Source: Gymnopus androsaceus JB14
Lineage: Eukaryota; Basidiomycota; Agaricomycetes; Agaricales; Omphalotaceae
Length of the DNA: 64,000 bases
Assembly: GCA_009733575.1 (NCBI GenBank)
Contig: ML769418.1
Span: 216,491 to 280,490 of the forward strand
Reading direction: 5' to 3'
Shown here one piece after another: positions 32,323-43,167 of the stretch. The position numbers were made by a program, and so were the translations under genes. The first letter of the stretch is position 1. Every line of letters begins with the position of its first letter. The notes beneath the pieces are model-generated. The model was not told the origin of the DNA, did not search any database, and worked only from the letters and a program-made list of their open reading frames with translations.

Positions 32323-34870
32323 TCAGAGTCGCGGACGCCGCAGTTCAGCATATGAACTGTTCCGGCTATTGCCAAGGACCTTGTCCACAGGCTCGTCGTA
32401 TAAACCAACCACATTATCATAATCACCCACATCGTCCATGTCTTCATCCATCTGAACGTCAGCCAGGTATGGATCCGAGCGGCCCATACTAGGGCTCCAT
32501 CCAAAGAGTCGTTCATCAAGCCAGGTCATAGGGTGAACAAGACCAAGACCTTGTGCGTCGACGGCACCGACGTTACTCTTCCTCCGCCACAAGCCGGGAG
32601 TAGCTGGGGAGGGAGGTGAACTGGCAGAAGGCATTGACGACATCTAAATGGTCGTAAGCGTTATTGCCATCGGATAAAGGCGATTCTATTCTTACCAGTT
32701 CGAAATTGTCATACAACTTGGGTGCAAACTCCTGGATAACATTCATTACTTCGTTCGAGAGCTGCTCTCTTGTAGCTCTGAGCTTAGTCCAAAGAACGTT
32801 GTTGTCCGGGAGCCAGCGCTATAACTAGTGGCCCAAGAGATCTGTAAATAAATGAGGATACTGTAGACAACAAAGAATTTTTGAGTGCAACGCACTTGAG
32901 AACATCCATGCCGGCTTCCCCAAACTTGAGCGCGGCGAGATTCATGAACGGCAAAGCAAAAAAGACACCAAGTGGTGCTAATATTCGCCATTTAAACGGC
33001 GCATTGACACGAACCGCAATGCAAGCAGCGAGGAAAGCGTAGCATGCATACAATAGTGGTGCTACAGCAAGAGCAATAAGACCCTTCCAGGTAGCTAGCA
33101 CATCGCGTCCTGTTATCTTGACAGTAGACGCAGCAAGATCAGCTGTAACAGGGAATGCATGAGAATCGCTAATGATGCGGAAGGAGGTAATACCTTTGGC
33201 TTTTTGTTTCGAGATAATAGATGCCAAAATAAAGATAGGCCCATTCAGAATCGTCCCAGGAAGCGCGAACACAGCCCATACAACAAGCAGACAGACACGA
33301 TAACAAAGCAATCCCAGCGTTTTCCAGGTTGCTTTTTGTGCTCGAGGGACCTGGAAGAAATGAGAAGTGAATGGGAAGGACATCAGCGCGATAAAAAAAG
33401 GCCCACTTGGTGATCGCGTATGCCCAAATCGCGCAACGATCGATTGTATTTTAGCACATCCTCACGCAACCTCTGTATTCTTGGTTCATCCTTGAAATGC
33501 ATGTACCCATTCAACAAACGTCTATTCAGCTCAACGACTTGTCCCAAGGTAAGATGTTGGGTGGGCGTTTTGAATAGGCGGCGGACAGCTTGGATGAGCT
33601 ATAGAAACATCAGAATGTAGGACGAGAGTCGTGGTCAAGACGCACCATCAAGGTATTGTAGTCTGGGGCTCTAAAGGTTACTGTCTTCAGGGCATCGTAT
33701 ATAAGGTCCAAGAGTTTTGACACGGCCTTGCGTTTTTCGCTCCCGCCTTGCTTGAACATCTCTACCAGTTCCAGAGGTACGTCCATCGCTGACCCGAATT
33801 CAATGACTGCACGGGATCGGAATTTGTGAGGATAGAAGTAATTAAGGCCAACAGGAACGATTTTAACTTGGCACGTTGGGTCATTGGCCATTGCGCCTAA
33901 TGCCATCACAGATACCCCCGCCTTGAAAGGTAAAAAGTCCGTCCTATCATGGCTGCCACCTGCATAATGAATGAGCTCAGACTCGCAAACAGAATCAGGT
34001 TGTACACGGACCTTCGGGAAAGATTCCAATGCTTCCACCTTGCTTCAAGCGTTCGTAAACGTAGCGATAGATTTCTTGCTGGTTGATGTACGGCAACTTT
34101 TTGAATTCGAGTCCAGTAGGTCGACCTGTAGCACGGAGTTCTGCAACCTTCTCCCTCAGTAATGTAGTGCTAGTGCCCTCTCCTGACCCGCTCGTAATGC
34201 TAAACTCTTGCTTGATTCGAAGCTCTGTATCTGAAACGACCTCCACGACCTCCGCTATAGCATGATTTACGACTTTTCCCAGGAGAATCTGCATACGAGG
34301 AGTAAATTCTGTGGTGAACTTTGTGTCGATGCCGAGAACTAAGCAAGGATCCGCTTCGCTAAGATAAATCAGTTCCCGTTCCGGATTGCGCATTGTCGAC
34401 GGCACGAGCTACAGGAACTAAAATCGGATACATCAGTCGAAAAGGTATCGACAGGGAAGAAGCCACGCACTACTCTCCATCAAGCGAATCAAAAACCCAA
34501 CGAACTTTCGTTTGAGACTCTTTTCAGCTGCGAGAAACTGTACATGTCGACCAGTCTCCTTGTAGACATACAAAGCTCAACAGCAGTGGATCAAGCATCT
34601 GGTACCACGGTTTAGCAAGATATTCAAACACTCGTAGCTTCGTAGCTTTACATGCCTGATTAGCATGGGCTGTACGAAGAAATTAGTATAATCAAGTCTT
34701 CAATAACTATTGTACGTACGAGCACCAACGAATATGACAGGACCATCGGACGGTATATTGAAAGCACCTCTGGGTCGAATTTCACGAAAGAAGATGTTTA
34801 CGATAAGCTTCCAGAATAGCATGGAGGCATCGTAGCCTAGATGAGAGTTTCTTCCTTCTGCTGAGACCAT
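32323..34870 (-). pseudogene. Glycerol-3-phosphate / dihydroxyacetone-phosphate acyltransferase (Sct1/Gpt2-like), three one-base insertions
   Basis: Ten exons on the minus strand from ATG 34870. Exon 1 ends GPVIFVGA, and a 14-nt microexon (34669-34656) adds PHANQ. The next exon gives DPLLL. Conserved blocks follow: GRHVQFLAAEKSLKRKFVGF, IPVARAVDNAQSGTG, SEADPCLVLGIDTKF, GGSIGIFPE-GGSHDRTDFL (acyltransferase FPEGGSHD block), VKIVPVGLNYFYPHKFRSRA, two membrane spans (LLVVWAVFALPGTILNGPIF; LIALAVAPLLYACYAFLA) and a Ser-rich tail. The enzyme makes lysophosphatidic acid at the ER, the first step of glycerolipid synthesis. One extra base is needed to be removed at about 34577, 34370 and 32786 to keep the frame. 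An essential-type gene with three clean insertions could reflect sequencing errors. The intron after the microexon has a GC donor. Confidence 0.82.
34599..34655 (-). other. GC-AG intron next to a 14-nt microexon in the acyltransferase gene
   Basis: Exon CCCATGCTAATCAG (34669-34656) codes the HANQ of the conserved PHANQ block and is followed by GCATGTAAAG, with acceptor TACCAG before ATG CTT GAT (Met-Leu-Asp). Confidence 0.65.
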
Positions 34871-36488
34871 CTCCAGCGTGGCGTACTCGAGAGTTCTTCT
34901 TCCGGAAATTTTGGGGTATTGTCTTCAAACTGTAAGGTTAGGGTTCGTGCGGGTTGGGGATCAACGAACGTGTCCAAACTGCGATGAACTCAGTAGCAGT
35001 AATCTCGGGCGAATGCAGTGCTGCCTCAGATCCAAAGACATGGGCGCGAGAAATCCGGTGGTTCAAGCAGCATCTTGTTTATTGCTGACACACAAAGTAC
35101 TCGAAAAGTACGGGAAAAACAGCCCTGAAAGAATATAAACATGGAGATCAGAGAAGATCAGAGATAGAGCGCACCTTTATATGCTTCTTAATCCTTCGAA
35201 CTGGCTCTCTCAGGCTACTACTAGCACTGATTCAGTCGCAAAACGATGCTCATCATCGTCGCCCTTTCCAGCCTTTTATGAGAAATCTAGAGCGCCAAGT
35301 GATAAAGTCATCGAGGAAAATTTGGCCACAAGCTTGCGCAATAATCTAGATAACTTGACGGAGAGTTGTTCTGGATTAAGACGAGCGAGAGTCGTGGTTG
35401 AATCCATCACGTAACTGTTCCGCGGGTCAAAGCTGTATTTATCGATCATCGTGTACGTAGAGGCGTAGATAGATAAAAACATAAGATAGAGGCGTAGATC
35501 ATAACATTATTATCCTAGAAGGCATCAATCGGCAGCAAATCTCATTGCCCCAATACCAGCCGTAAACCCAACCAGGAAGATCGAACCCGACGAACCAGGA
35601 CCACTGTGAATCCGAATCTGACTGCAGTCAATTTCGTGTTTCAGTCACGCTCCGACTTGAAAACGATGCATAGGCTTTACCGGTGCAATGCAAAGTATGA
35701 TCCAACTCGATCTACACCTTTGAATATGATCGGACCGGAGTTGAGCTTGACCTAGAGCATCGAGTTTATTTCATCCTTGTAAAATGTTTCCGCATCCAAC
35801 GTGGTTCTGGTCATACTATACTCTATGATCGCTCGAGGTTAGATGGAAGCCCAACTAGATAACAAGGAGTTAGTAGATTGATAATGGAAATGAAAAAGAA
35901 CTCATCAAGATGACGAACCGAATTCACTTTATAAACATCTGCATGTCCTTGTTTCCAATCCTCTTTTCGATATGCACGAGAGAAGTAGCATGGGACGAAG
36001 CAACGAGAACAGCTCTGAAATACGCCAGTAGAATTATTTGATTATAATTGTCCTGTTGATGACATTCATGCGGGAGCTCGAGAAGATGTTGTGAGAGCAT
36101 TTGTAGCTCAGTAAATCAAAGATAATTTGCTCAAACCGAGGGACATACTGAAATTTGAAACATGCGCGTTGCACGACGTGGCGAAAGAAGACGTCTGATA
36201 GGTCCAAGCAAGTGCTAACGGCGCATATTCGGAGTAACCGGAGATCCCATGTCATTTTTGAGGACCAACGGGGTGGCGAGATAAAATTATCTCTCACACG
36301 AGCTTTGCAGACATCTGGCATCTTCGCATCTCTCCAAAGATCATGTGGTACGTGAATTCTATCTAAACTATCGCCGCATGTTAGCCTCATGGAAGTTCCG
36401 TTATAAACCACACCACGAAGCATTCGTTCCTTGCTTTCCTCCCACTTCCAGGCCAGCGAAGCAACGTATAACTCAGCCCTTCACAGCA
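34871..36488. other. 1.6-kb region between acyltransferase and NLR
   Basis: Contains the acyltransferase promoter side. A minus-strand ORF 36423-36034 (129 codons, WRDAKMPDVCKARVRD) has no family I recognise and runs divergently from the NLR. No other support for a gene. Confidence 0.45.
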
Positions 36489-39400
36489 ATGTCCACTTAC
36501 ACCTTGAAAAGTATGTATTCGATACTCATATCCATAGCGATAGTAGTTCATCGCTACTTCTTATTTTTTTCAGTTTGTAAAGCTCTCAATTTGGGTCCTT
36601 ACAAAAGCATCGCAAAAAAGTACCAGACACATTTGTCAAGATAGCTATTGGAGATAAATCATACAAGACACCTGTTATCAAGAAATCTCAAAACCCAGTT
36701 TGGGATTGCCCTTTCTCCTTGGTATGTGTTCATTTAAGTGTTACTGATTGTATAATTGATGCTATGTCTAACTTTTTGTGGACAGTATTCTGGATGACTC
36801 AAATACAGATGATTCAACTTCTCTCACATTAAAGTCATGTCTAAATTTGGTCCAGTGCAAGAGGTTATGGGTATGGTCACCATTTCCTTTTCTGACATGA
36901 AAGAAAAAGTTTCTGAAACTCAGCCTGGTTTGTACTTAACCCTCACACTGGAAGCAAGCAATTATTTATTTCCAAATAGTTATTCTCAACCTCAAGAACA
37001 AACACAATGAGTTACTCCAACACTGCTCCCTTTATATTAGTATTGTTCAACAATCTAACCGATGATGCTGTAATATCAGCTCTTGATGAGATAAAACCAG
37101 CATTGGGAAGCTAACACAGCATGGTGGGATTACAAAGATGGCAGGAGCTGGAGAATCCATTGTCAAAGCTGGCAATAATTCAAAAGGCATTGCAGACACT
37201 TTGGGTTCAATTGCAAGCAAGTTGAATGCTTTGGTTGGCATAATTGATAAAGTTGCAGAAGTGAGTACTAGATACCTACTACAGGAGAATGAACCAATTT
37301 GAACCAATTGTTTCTGTGTTTCAGGTCCATCCCTATGTGAGCCTAGCTTGGACAATTACTTCATCAGTCCAAAAAGTAAGAGTTCTCTCAAGGAAGGAGT
37401 AAACTATTCTCAATAACTTCTAGGCAGTTTCCTCTCAAGTAGAAAGAGATCATAACATTCAAGAGTTGGCTAAAACCATTGAGACACTCTTTGGATTTGT
37501 TGATTCTCTTCCTGATAACAAGAATAGAATCAGTGAATTGGAAAACATCATAAAGGCTGTTGTACAGCAAACATTGGAATGCATGCTGTTCATCCAGGAA
37601 TATTTTAAACATGGGTTTCGGAGGTAAGAATCAGTATAACATACAGATCTGATCAGACTTAGATGCTCTATTTAGGGAGACTTGTGACACAAACCTTTTC
37701 AAACACTGGAACTCGGATTAAAGAATTTCAAGACAAATTCAAGCAGCTTTGACCAGGATTTTAAGGACTGGAACTATATCCAATATAGCAATTGTTTCCT
37801 TCCGGGTTTCCGAGAAACTTGATAAGTTAGGTATGACATGAATATTTCTTTTATTTAAACTTTTTGAACTGAAGCTTTGGTAGACTTGCGCACACAGCTT
37901 AACCCAATTATTGGGAGTAGCCAGGACTTACACAAGTCATGCCTACCTGGAACACGCCAAAAAATTCTACAATTAATTGGTCAATGGGCTTATTCACCAA
38001 GTTCTGAGCAGTCAAAACAGAATGTTCTGTGGCTCTGTGCTCATGCTGGTTTTGGTAAAAGCACACTTGCTAATACCATTGCTCACCAATGTTCTGCACT
38101 TCATCGCCTTGTGATATACCACTGCTTTGAGCGTGGTAAGGACAGTGACCTTAAATATTTCATCAGGACCATTGCTAGTCGGTTGAGCACTTTTTGTCCT
38201 GCATTTGGGACCACCCTTTCAAATATTCTGGAGAAAAATCCAAGTGTATTTGATTTGTCTGTTGAGGAGCACTTCAGGACTTTAGTGCTAGAGCCTCTCC
38301 AGCAAATTAAGGACTCTACATCTGAAGAGGGGCCTGTGTTAATTGTGATTAGATGCTCTTGATGAGTGTCAGTCTGCAGAAAAGCTGGCACAACTTTTAG
38401 GAAGTAGTTTCAAGCAACTACCATTCTTTGTTCGGATTTTAATCACAAGTCGTCCAGAGCTTAACATCAAGGAGCATCTGATAGGAAAAAACCACATTTA
38501 CGTGCCGAATCTTGAGGAAAACTCTGATTCTGAGGACATTATTGAATATCTCAGACATGAGTTTCATGTCATTCGGAAAAAACCACGATACAATGATTCA
38601 AATTTGGAGCATGATTGGCCAGGATCTGAGAACAATCAATACACTCTGCAACCAGTCTTCTGGACTTTTTATATGGTGTTCCACAGTCATAAAGTTCATA
38701 AGTCAGATTGATGATATTGAGAAGAATCTTGCTATAGTCCTTGACAAGACAAAATCCAACACTGATCATTTATCAAACTTGTTCTCATTATATGAAGTTG
38801 CACTTCAAGAGTCAGGGGGGACAAATTGGACAGACAAAGAATTTAGTTCAGACTTTCAAAGGATTATCGGAATAATAATTCTAGCCAAAGAGCCTTTTAC
38901 ACTGGATTCTATTGCCAGGTTCATTGGATTTCCATCAATGATGAAAGTGAAAAGAATTTTGCAACGTATTTTAGTTGTCTTCTACACTATGAAGATAATC
39001 AGCCAGTTCACATTCTTCATCAAACTTTTGCTGATTATTTGCTAGATCAGCAAACTACCAAGCATCCCATGGTGCATCCAGAAAGAGCCAGAAATATATA
39101 TCTGAGTCAGAGATGCCTCGAGGTCATGAATGCTGAAGCTGAAATTCAATATCAGCCAATTTCCCTCCTCTCATGAATTCAATGATAAAGTCAAAGATGT
39201 TATTTGCAATAAAATTCCAAAGCATGTGCTTTATTCATGTTGCTCATACATGGAACATGTAAAAAATGCAAATGCAGAGGGTAATAAAGATGTTCAGTGA
39301 GCTGATAGAAAGATTTCTCAAGACCAAGTTTTTGTTTTGGCTTGAAGTTCTGAGTGTGTCAAACTGCTTCCATATGGCCACATCTATTCTTCAAGAAATA

Positions 39401-41323
39401 ATGAGATCGATAAAGGTATGTCATTAATATAGACCACTAGAAAAAACCTCAATGAATTGTTAAGTTTCAGAAGGAGGAGATTCACAAGTTTGTAGAAGAT
39501 GGAATCCACTTTGTGACAGCTTTTGGAGCTCCAATATCTGAGAGTGCACCTCATATATATTTATCTGCTCTCAAAGCTGCACCAAATCAATCACTGATAG
39601 TTCAGGCATTTTCTGAACAATATCCCAGAACTATTGAAATTATTGAAGGTAGAAGCAAAGAGTGGCCTGCAGCAGTAAATGTTTTCAGAGCCAATAGTCC
39701 AACATTATCAGTAGTCTTTTCTCCTAGCGGACAGAAGATTGTGTCAGGGTCTTTTGACAAAACCATCAGGATCTGGGATAGTAACACTGGGAAACAGCTG
39801 GGAGATTCCCTGGAGGGTCATAAGAGCTCCATCAACTCAGTGGCCTTTTCTCCTGATGGACAGAAGATTGTGTCAGGGTCTTCTGACAAAACCATCAGGA
39901 TATGGGATAGTAGCACTGGGAAACAGCTGGGAGATTCCCTGGAAGGTCATGAGCATTCTGTCTACTCAGTGGCCTTTTCTCCTGATGGACAGAAGATTGT
40001 GTCAGGGTCTTTTGACAAAACCATCAGGATCTGGGATAGTAACACTGGGAAACAGCTGGGAGATTCCCTGGAGGGTCATGAGAGCTATGTCAGCTCAGTG
40101 GCCTTTTCTCCTGATGGACAGAAGATTGTGTCAGGGTCTTCTGACAAACCATCAGGATATGGGATAGTAAAACTGGGAAACAGCTGGGAGATTCCCTGGA
40201 GGGTCATAAGAGCTATGTCAGCTCAGTGGCCTTTTCTCCTGATGGACAGAAGATTGTGTCAGGGTCTTCTGACAAAACCATCAGGATATGGGATAGTAGA
40301 ACTGGGAAACAGCTGAGAGATTCCCTGGAGGGTCATAAGAGCTCCATCAACTCAGTGGCCTTTTCTCCTGATGGACAGAAGATTGTGTCAGGGTCTTTTG
40401 ACAAAACCATCAGGATCTGGGATAGTAACACTGGGAAACAGCTGGGAGATTCCCTGGAGGGTCATGAGAGCTATGTCAGCTCAGTGGCCTTTTCTCCTGA
40501 TGGACAGAAGATTGTGTCAGGGTCTTCTGACAAAACCATCAGGATATGGGATAGTAAAACTGGGAAACAGCTGGGAGATTCCCTGGAGGGTCATAAGAGC
40601 TCCATCAACTCAGTGGCCTTTTCTCCTGATGGACAGAAAATTGTGTCAGGGTCTTTTGACAAAACCATCAGGATATGGGATAGTAACACTGGGAAACAGC
40701 TGGGAGATTCCCTGGAGGGTCATGAGGACTGGGTGCACTCAGTGGCCTTTTCTCCTGATGGACAAAAGATTGTGTCAGGGTCTTCTGACAAAACCATCAG
40801 GATATGGGATAGTAACACTGGGAAACAGCTGGGAGATTCCCTGGAGGGTCATGAGAGCAATGTCAACTCAGTGGCCTTTTCTCCTGATGGACAGAAGATT
40901 GTGTCAGGGTCTAGAGACAAAACCATCAGGATATGGGATAGTAGCACTGGGAAACAGCTGGGAGATTCCCTGGAGGGTCATGAGAGCAATGTCAACTCAG
41001 TGGCCTTTTCTCCTGATGGACAGAAGATTGTGTCAGGGTCTCATGCCAGAAGTATCAGACTAGGCAATACTGACACCACAGTGTTAGAATCCCCAGGTAT
41101 CCTAAATGTTTTCTCATTCATTCCCATGCCTCGCAATCACAATGGCTGGATCACTGGCAATCACAATGAGTTATTATACTGGTTACCACCACATAATCAT
41201 CTTGGACTTTACCACAGCTCAACACCCAATATTCTTGTCATATCTAAAAAGAGAACTTGTATTTCCCTAGTGAATTTTGTGCGTGGTGGTCATTGGGCTG
41301 AATGCTATGTTGGCACCCAGTGA
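36489..41323 (+). pseudogene. C2-NACHT-WD40 NLR (STAND) protein gene with frameshifts
   Basis: Exon 1 (36489-36510) joins at 36574 to give MSTYTLKICKALNLGPY, a C2-type start. After a frame change near 36603 it reads VPDTFVKIAIGDKSYKTPVI and KKSQNPVWDCPFSL, then KFGPVQEVMGMVTISFSDM. A helical linker follows (AGESIVKAGNNSKGIADTLG, KVAE, VHPYVSLAW). The NTPase has a P-loop CAHAGFGKSTLANTIAHQ at about 38030-38085. The Walker B stretch LIVI-DALDEC (38338-38367) is split by one extra A near 38354. Sensor-like ILITSRPELNIKEHL follows, then more frame changes near 38630 and 38950. The WD40 part starts at 39711. In fungi such proteins act in non-self recognition and regulated cell death. About five frame breaks argue for a pseudogene or assembly errors. 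Confidence 0.82.
39711..41070 (+). repeat. Homogenised WD40 repeats, 126-bp unit, about eleven copies
   Basis: Units of 126 bp (42 codons) start near 39711, 39839, 39965, 40091, 40216, 40342, 40468, 40594, 40720, 40846 and 40972; the last is truncated. Each reads SVAFSPDGQKIVSGS, DKTIRIWDS, TGKQLGDSLEGH. Differences between units are confined to a few codons: F/S/R before DKT, N/S/K/R before TG, and the 5-6 residues after EGH (KSSIN, EHSVY, ESYVS, EDWVH, ESNVN). Unit 4 lacks one A in its AAAA run (about 40146), which shifts the frame. Confidence 0.95.
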
Positions 41324-41454
41324 GCTGTTATTGTACTTGTTTCCCTTTCTGTAACATTTTAATCTCATTATTTCGCACAATGAAAGTGTTTCTTCTGTCC
41401 CAAATTTACCTATTAGTATTTTAGCCTGAGCATTGTAGTCAAATTGTCGTACAA

Positions 41455-41623
41455 CATCAGCAGAACCTGGGTGATCCCACAGCAAGGTCCCCCTCTGTAC
41501 AGAACTGGACAGCTCTGTGGCTTCTGTGGATTGTATTGGGGCTTCTGTACAGTGCTGTACAGCAACCCACAGCAATCCACAGCAATCCACAGCAATCCAC
41601 AGTTCACCCAGGTTTTGCTGATG
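41455..41623. mobile_element. Small MITE-like element (169 bp)
   Basis: The inverted termini CATCAGCAGAACCTGGGTGA (41455-41474) and TCACCCAGGTTTTGCTGATG (41604-41623) differ at one base. The interior has 10-bp tandem copies of AGCAATCCAC (41581-41600 and flanks). Half of the same terminus recurs at about 55897-55914 (CCAGGTTTTGCTGATGAA). No target duplication is clear. Confidence 0.6.
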
Positions 41624-42361
41624 AAGGCTGCTATGCCATCATTAAAGTAGTTTTGATACCTTGGGATGTTGTGGTTATGGTGTCTGGTAGACATGCCAAA
41701 AAGGGGATCAACGTGGATCATCGGTCAGAGCAATTTACTTGTCTTTGATAGACTTGACAGCTGTCAAAAAGTCATCAAAGTAGTGGGTATTGTGTAGATT
41801 CCCTTGGTGAGCTGATTATGAGAGCAATGCCTTTTTAATACCTCAGTTTCTTAGAGTTTGTCCTTCACTAGTCTAGCCTAATATTATAGTCTATCCTTGA
41901 GGTATCAGGACGAACCGCCCGCCGAATTAGATTACTAATCATCGAGCTGAATAATCAGTCCGCTGCCCAAAAAAACAGCAGGAGCTGTGTTCGATGCTCG
42001 CGTCTGGCTCAAATTGCACCCAGATTACTTGTTTATTCACTTGAAGCCTTATTTACAATGTTAGAAGATTAAAAATCTCAAATCCAGGTGTACAGCACTT
42101 GGTATGAGACTTGTTTGAGACCATTTGACAACTTTTGACAATGACCTCAAATATCACTCAAATTTTTCAATACTTGTACAGGACTTATTTGCTTTGGAAT
42201 ACCGCTTCAAAATACTATTATTTTAGCATAAATATAATGTGAAAGCGCGGTGGAATGAGCTTCGAACAACATGGAAACTTCGAAGCGCCCGCGAGATTAT
42301 TCAGCTTAGAGGGCGCTAAATCGGCTGCAGTAAAAGAACCGACTCGACTCGCAGACGTTAT

Positions 42362-42408
42362 ACACATCATTTATGATTGTCGTATTGCTCTGCCTACGGG
42401 AGACTACT
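42362..42408 (-). repeat. Short dispersed repeat, copy 2 (inverted relative to 8617-8662)
   Basis: The reverse complement reads TAGTCTCCCGTAGGCAGAGC and onwards to the ATGATGTGTA end; it differs from copy 1 at two bases over about 44 bp. Confidence 0.6.
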
Positions 42409-42498
42409 AATATTACTAGTATGTAGGCTTGATTGAGTGCTATACTTGACATCTTCCATGTCCAGAGCATTTTTGCTGATGTGAAGAGCCCTAGCCAG

Positions 42499-43068
42499 TA
42501 GGGCATGCCACCGTAACCGTCTGTGACGGTCAATGGGACCGTTGTATTGGGACCGTGCCCGTCCCGTCTTGGATTTTCTGGGACCGTAATTTGCCGTCCC
42601 GTTTTGCCCGTTACAGTCGTAATTACGGGTGTTAGAAAATATCAGTATGGAATAGGTTTTTTTGTAAAAATTTTGCATGGACTTCCCACATGAGGGTCTA
42701 TTGTACTATATCATGGCATAAAATAAGTTTTTTATTTACAAAAGGGCTTGCTCTTTATAGTTTGAATCCTCCAGAGGCATGTGAAATTATTCCGGGATCA
42801 CCTCCTGAGTGTAAAATGAGTGTTTAATGACCATTTTAAGGTTTCTACAGCACGTTAAAAGGGTGTATGCACATCTAGTCAGCTTACAATACCCCCAGGT
42901 AATTCATTCCATCAAATATTTGACCTTCAAAGCCATTAAAGGCGTGGGAAACCGTATACCGTATACGGGACGGTTACGGGGGCTACCGCACCGTTTCTGA
43001 ATATTTTATTACGGTTACGCTTGTATTTTTGACGGCCATGACCGTTTACGGGACGGTGACATGCCCTA
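42499..43068. mobile_element. hAT-type MITE with 8-bp target duplication
   Basis: Perfect 8-bp direct repeats CTAGCCAG flank the element (42491-42498 and 43069-43076). The termini TAGGGCATGCCACCGT and the reverse complement of ACGGTGACATGCCCTA match at 15 of 16 positions. The subterminal regions are packed with ACCGT/ACGGT motifs on both sides, a usual hAT arrangement for transposase binding. The 570-bp interior is AT-rich with no coding capacity. The site occupied is itself a dispersed repeat (30515 family). Confidence 0.9.
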
Positions 43069-43070
43069 CT

Positions 43071-43152
43071 AGCCAGTTTGCACTGGTGGTGGGGCAGCCT
43101 CACTCTACAACTGCATCTTCCTAAGGGCAGTTGTGAGCTTCTCAAGCAAAAC
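43071..43152 (+). repeat. Dispersed repeat, copy 2 of the 30515 family
   Basis: The block AGGGCAGTTGTGAGCTTCTC and surroundings match 30515-30608. The hAT MITE inserted at its left edge, and the truncated gene at 43168 begins right after it. Confidence 0.6.
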
Positions 43153-43167
43153 TACTACCAAATAAAT

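Larger units (their letters stand above)
41324..42490. other. Downstream of the NLR: small inverted-repeat element and eroded sequence
   Basis: Apart from the small MITE-like element at 41455-41623 and the repeat copy near 42362-42408, nothing coding is seen. Confidence 0.5.

Noticed and set aside
34567..34580. A 13-bp intron in the acyltransferase (GTATGTCTACAAG)
   Set aside because: Too short for splicing; a single extra A gives a continuous conserved frame.
40371..41063. Long open frames of 142-230 codons in the other forward frame of the WD40 array
   Set aside because: They are shadows of the 126-bp repeats; unit length divisible by three keeps every frame open. Their sequence is Leu/Gly-Trp-rich without sense.
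41581..41600. CRISPR-like or satellite array from AGCAATCCAC copies
   Set aside because: Only about four contiguous 10-bp copies without spacers, in a eukaryotic genome; simple slippage.
41945..42305. Element defined by AGCTGAATAATC and its reverse complement
   Set aside because: Twelve-base match only, flanks do not extend; likely chance in AT-rich sequence.
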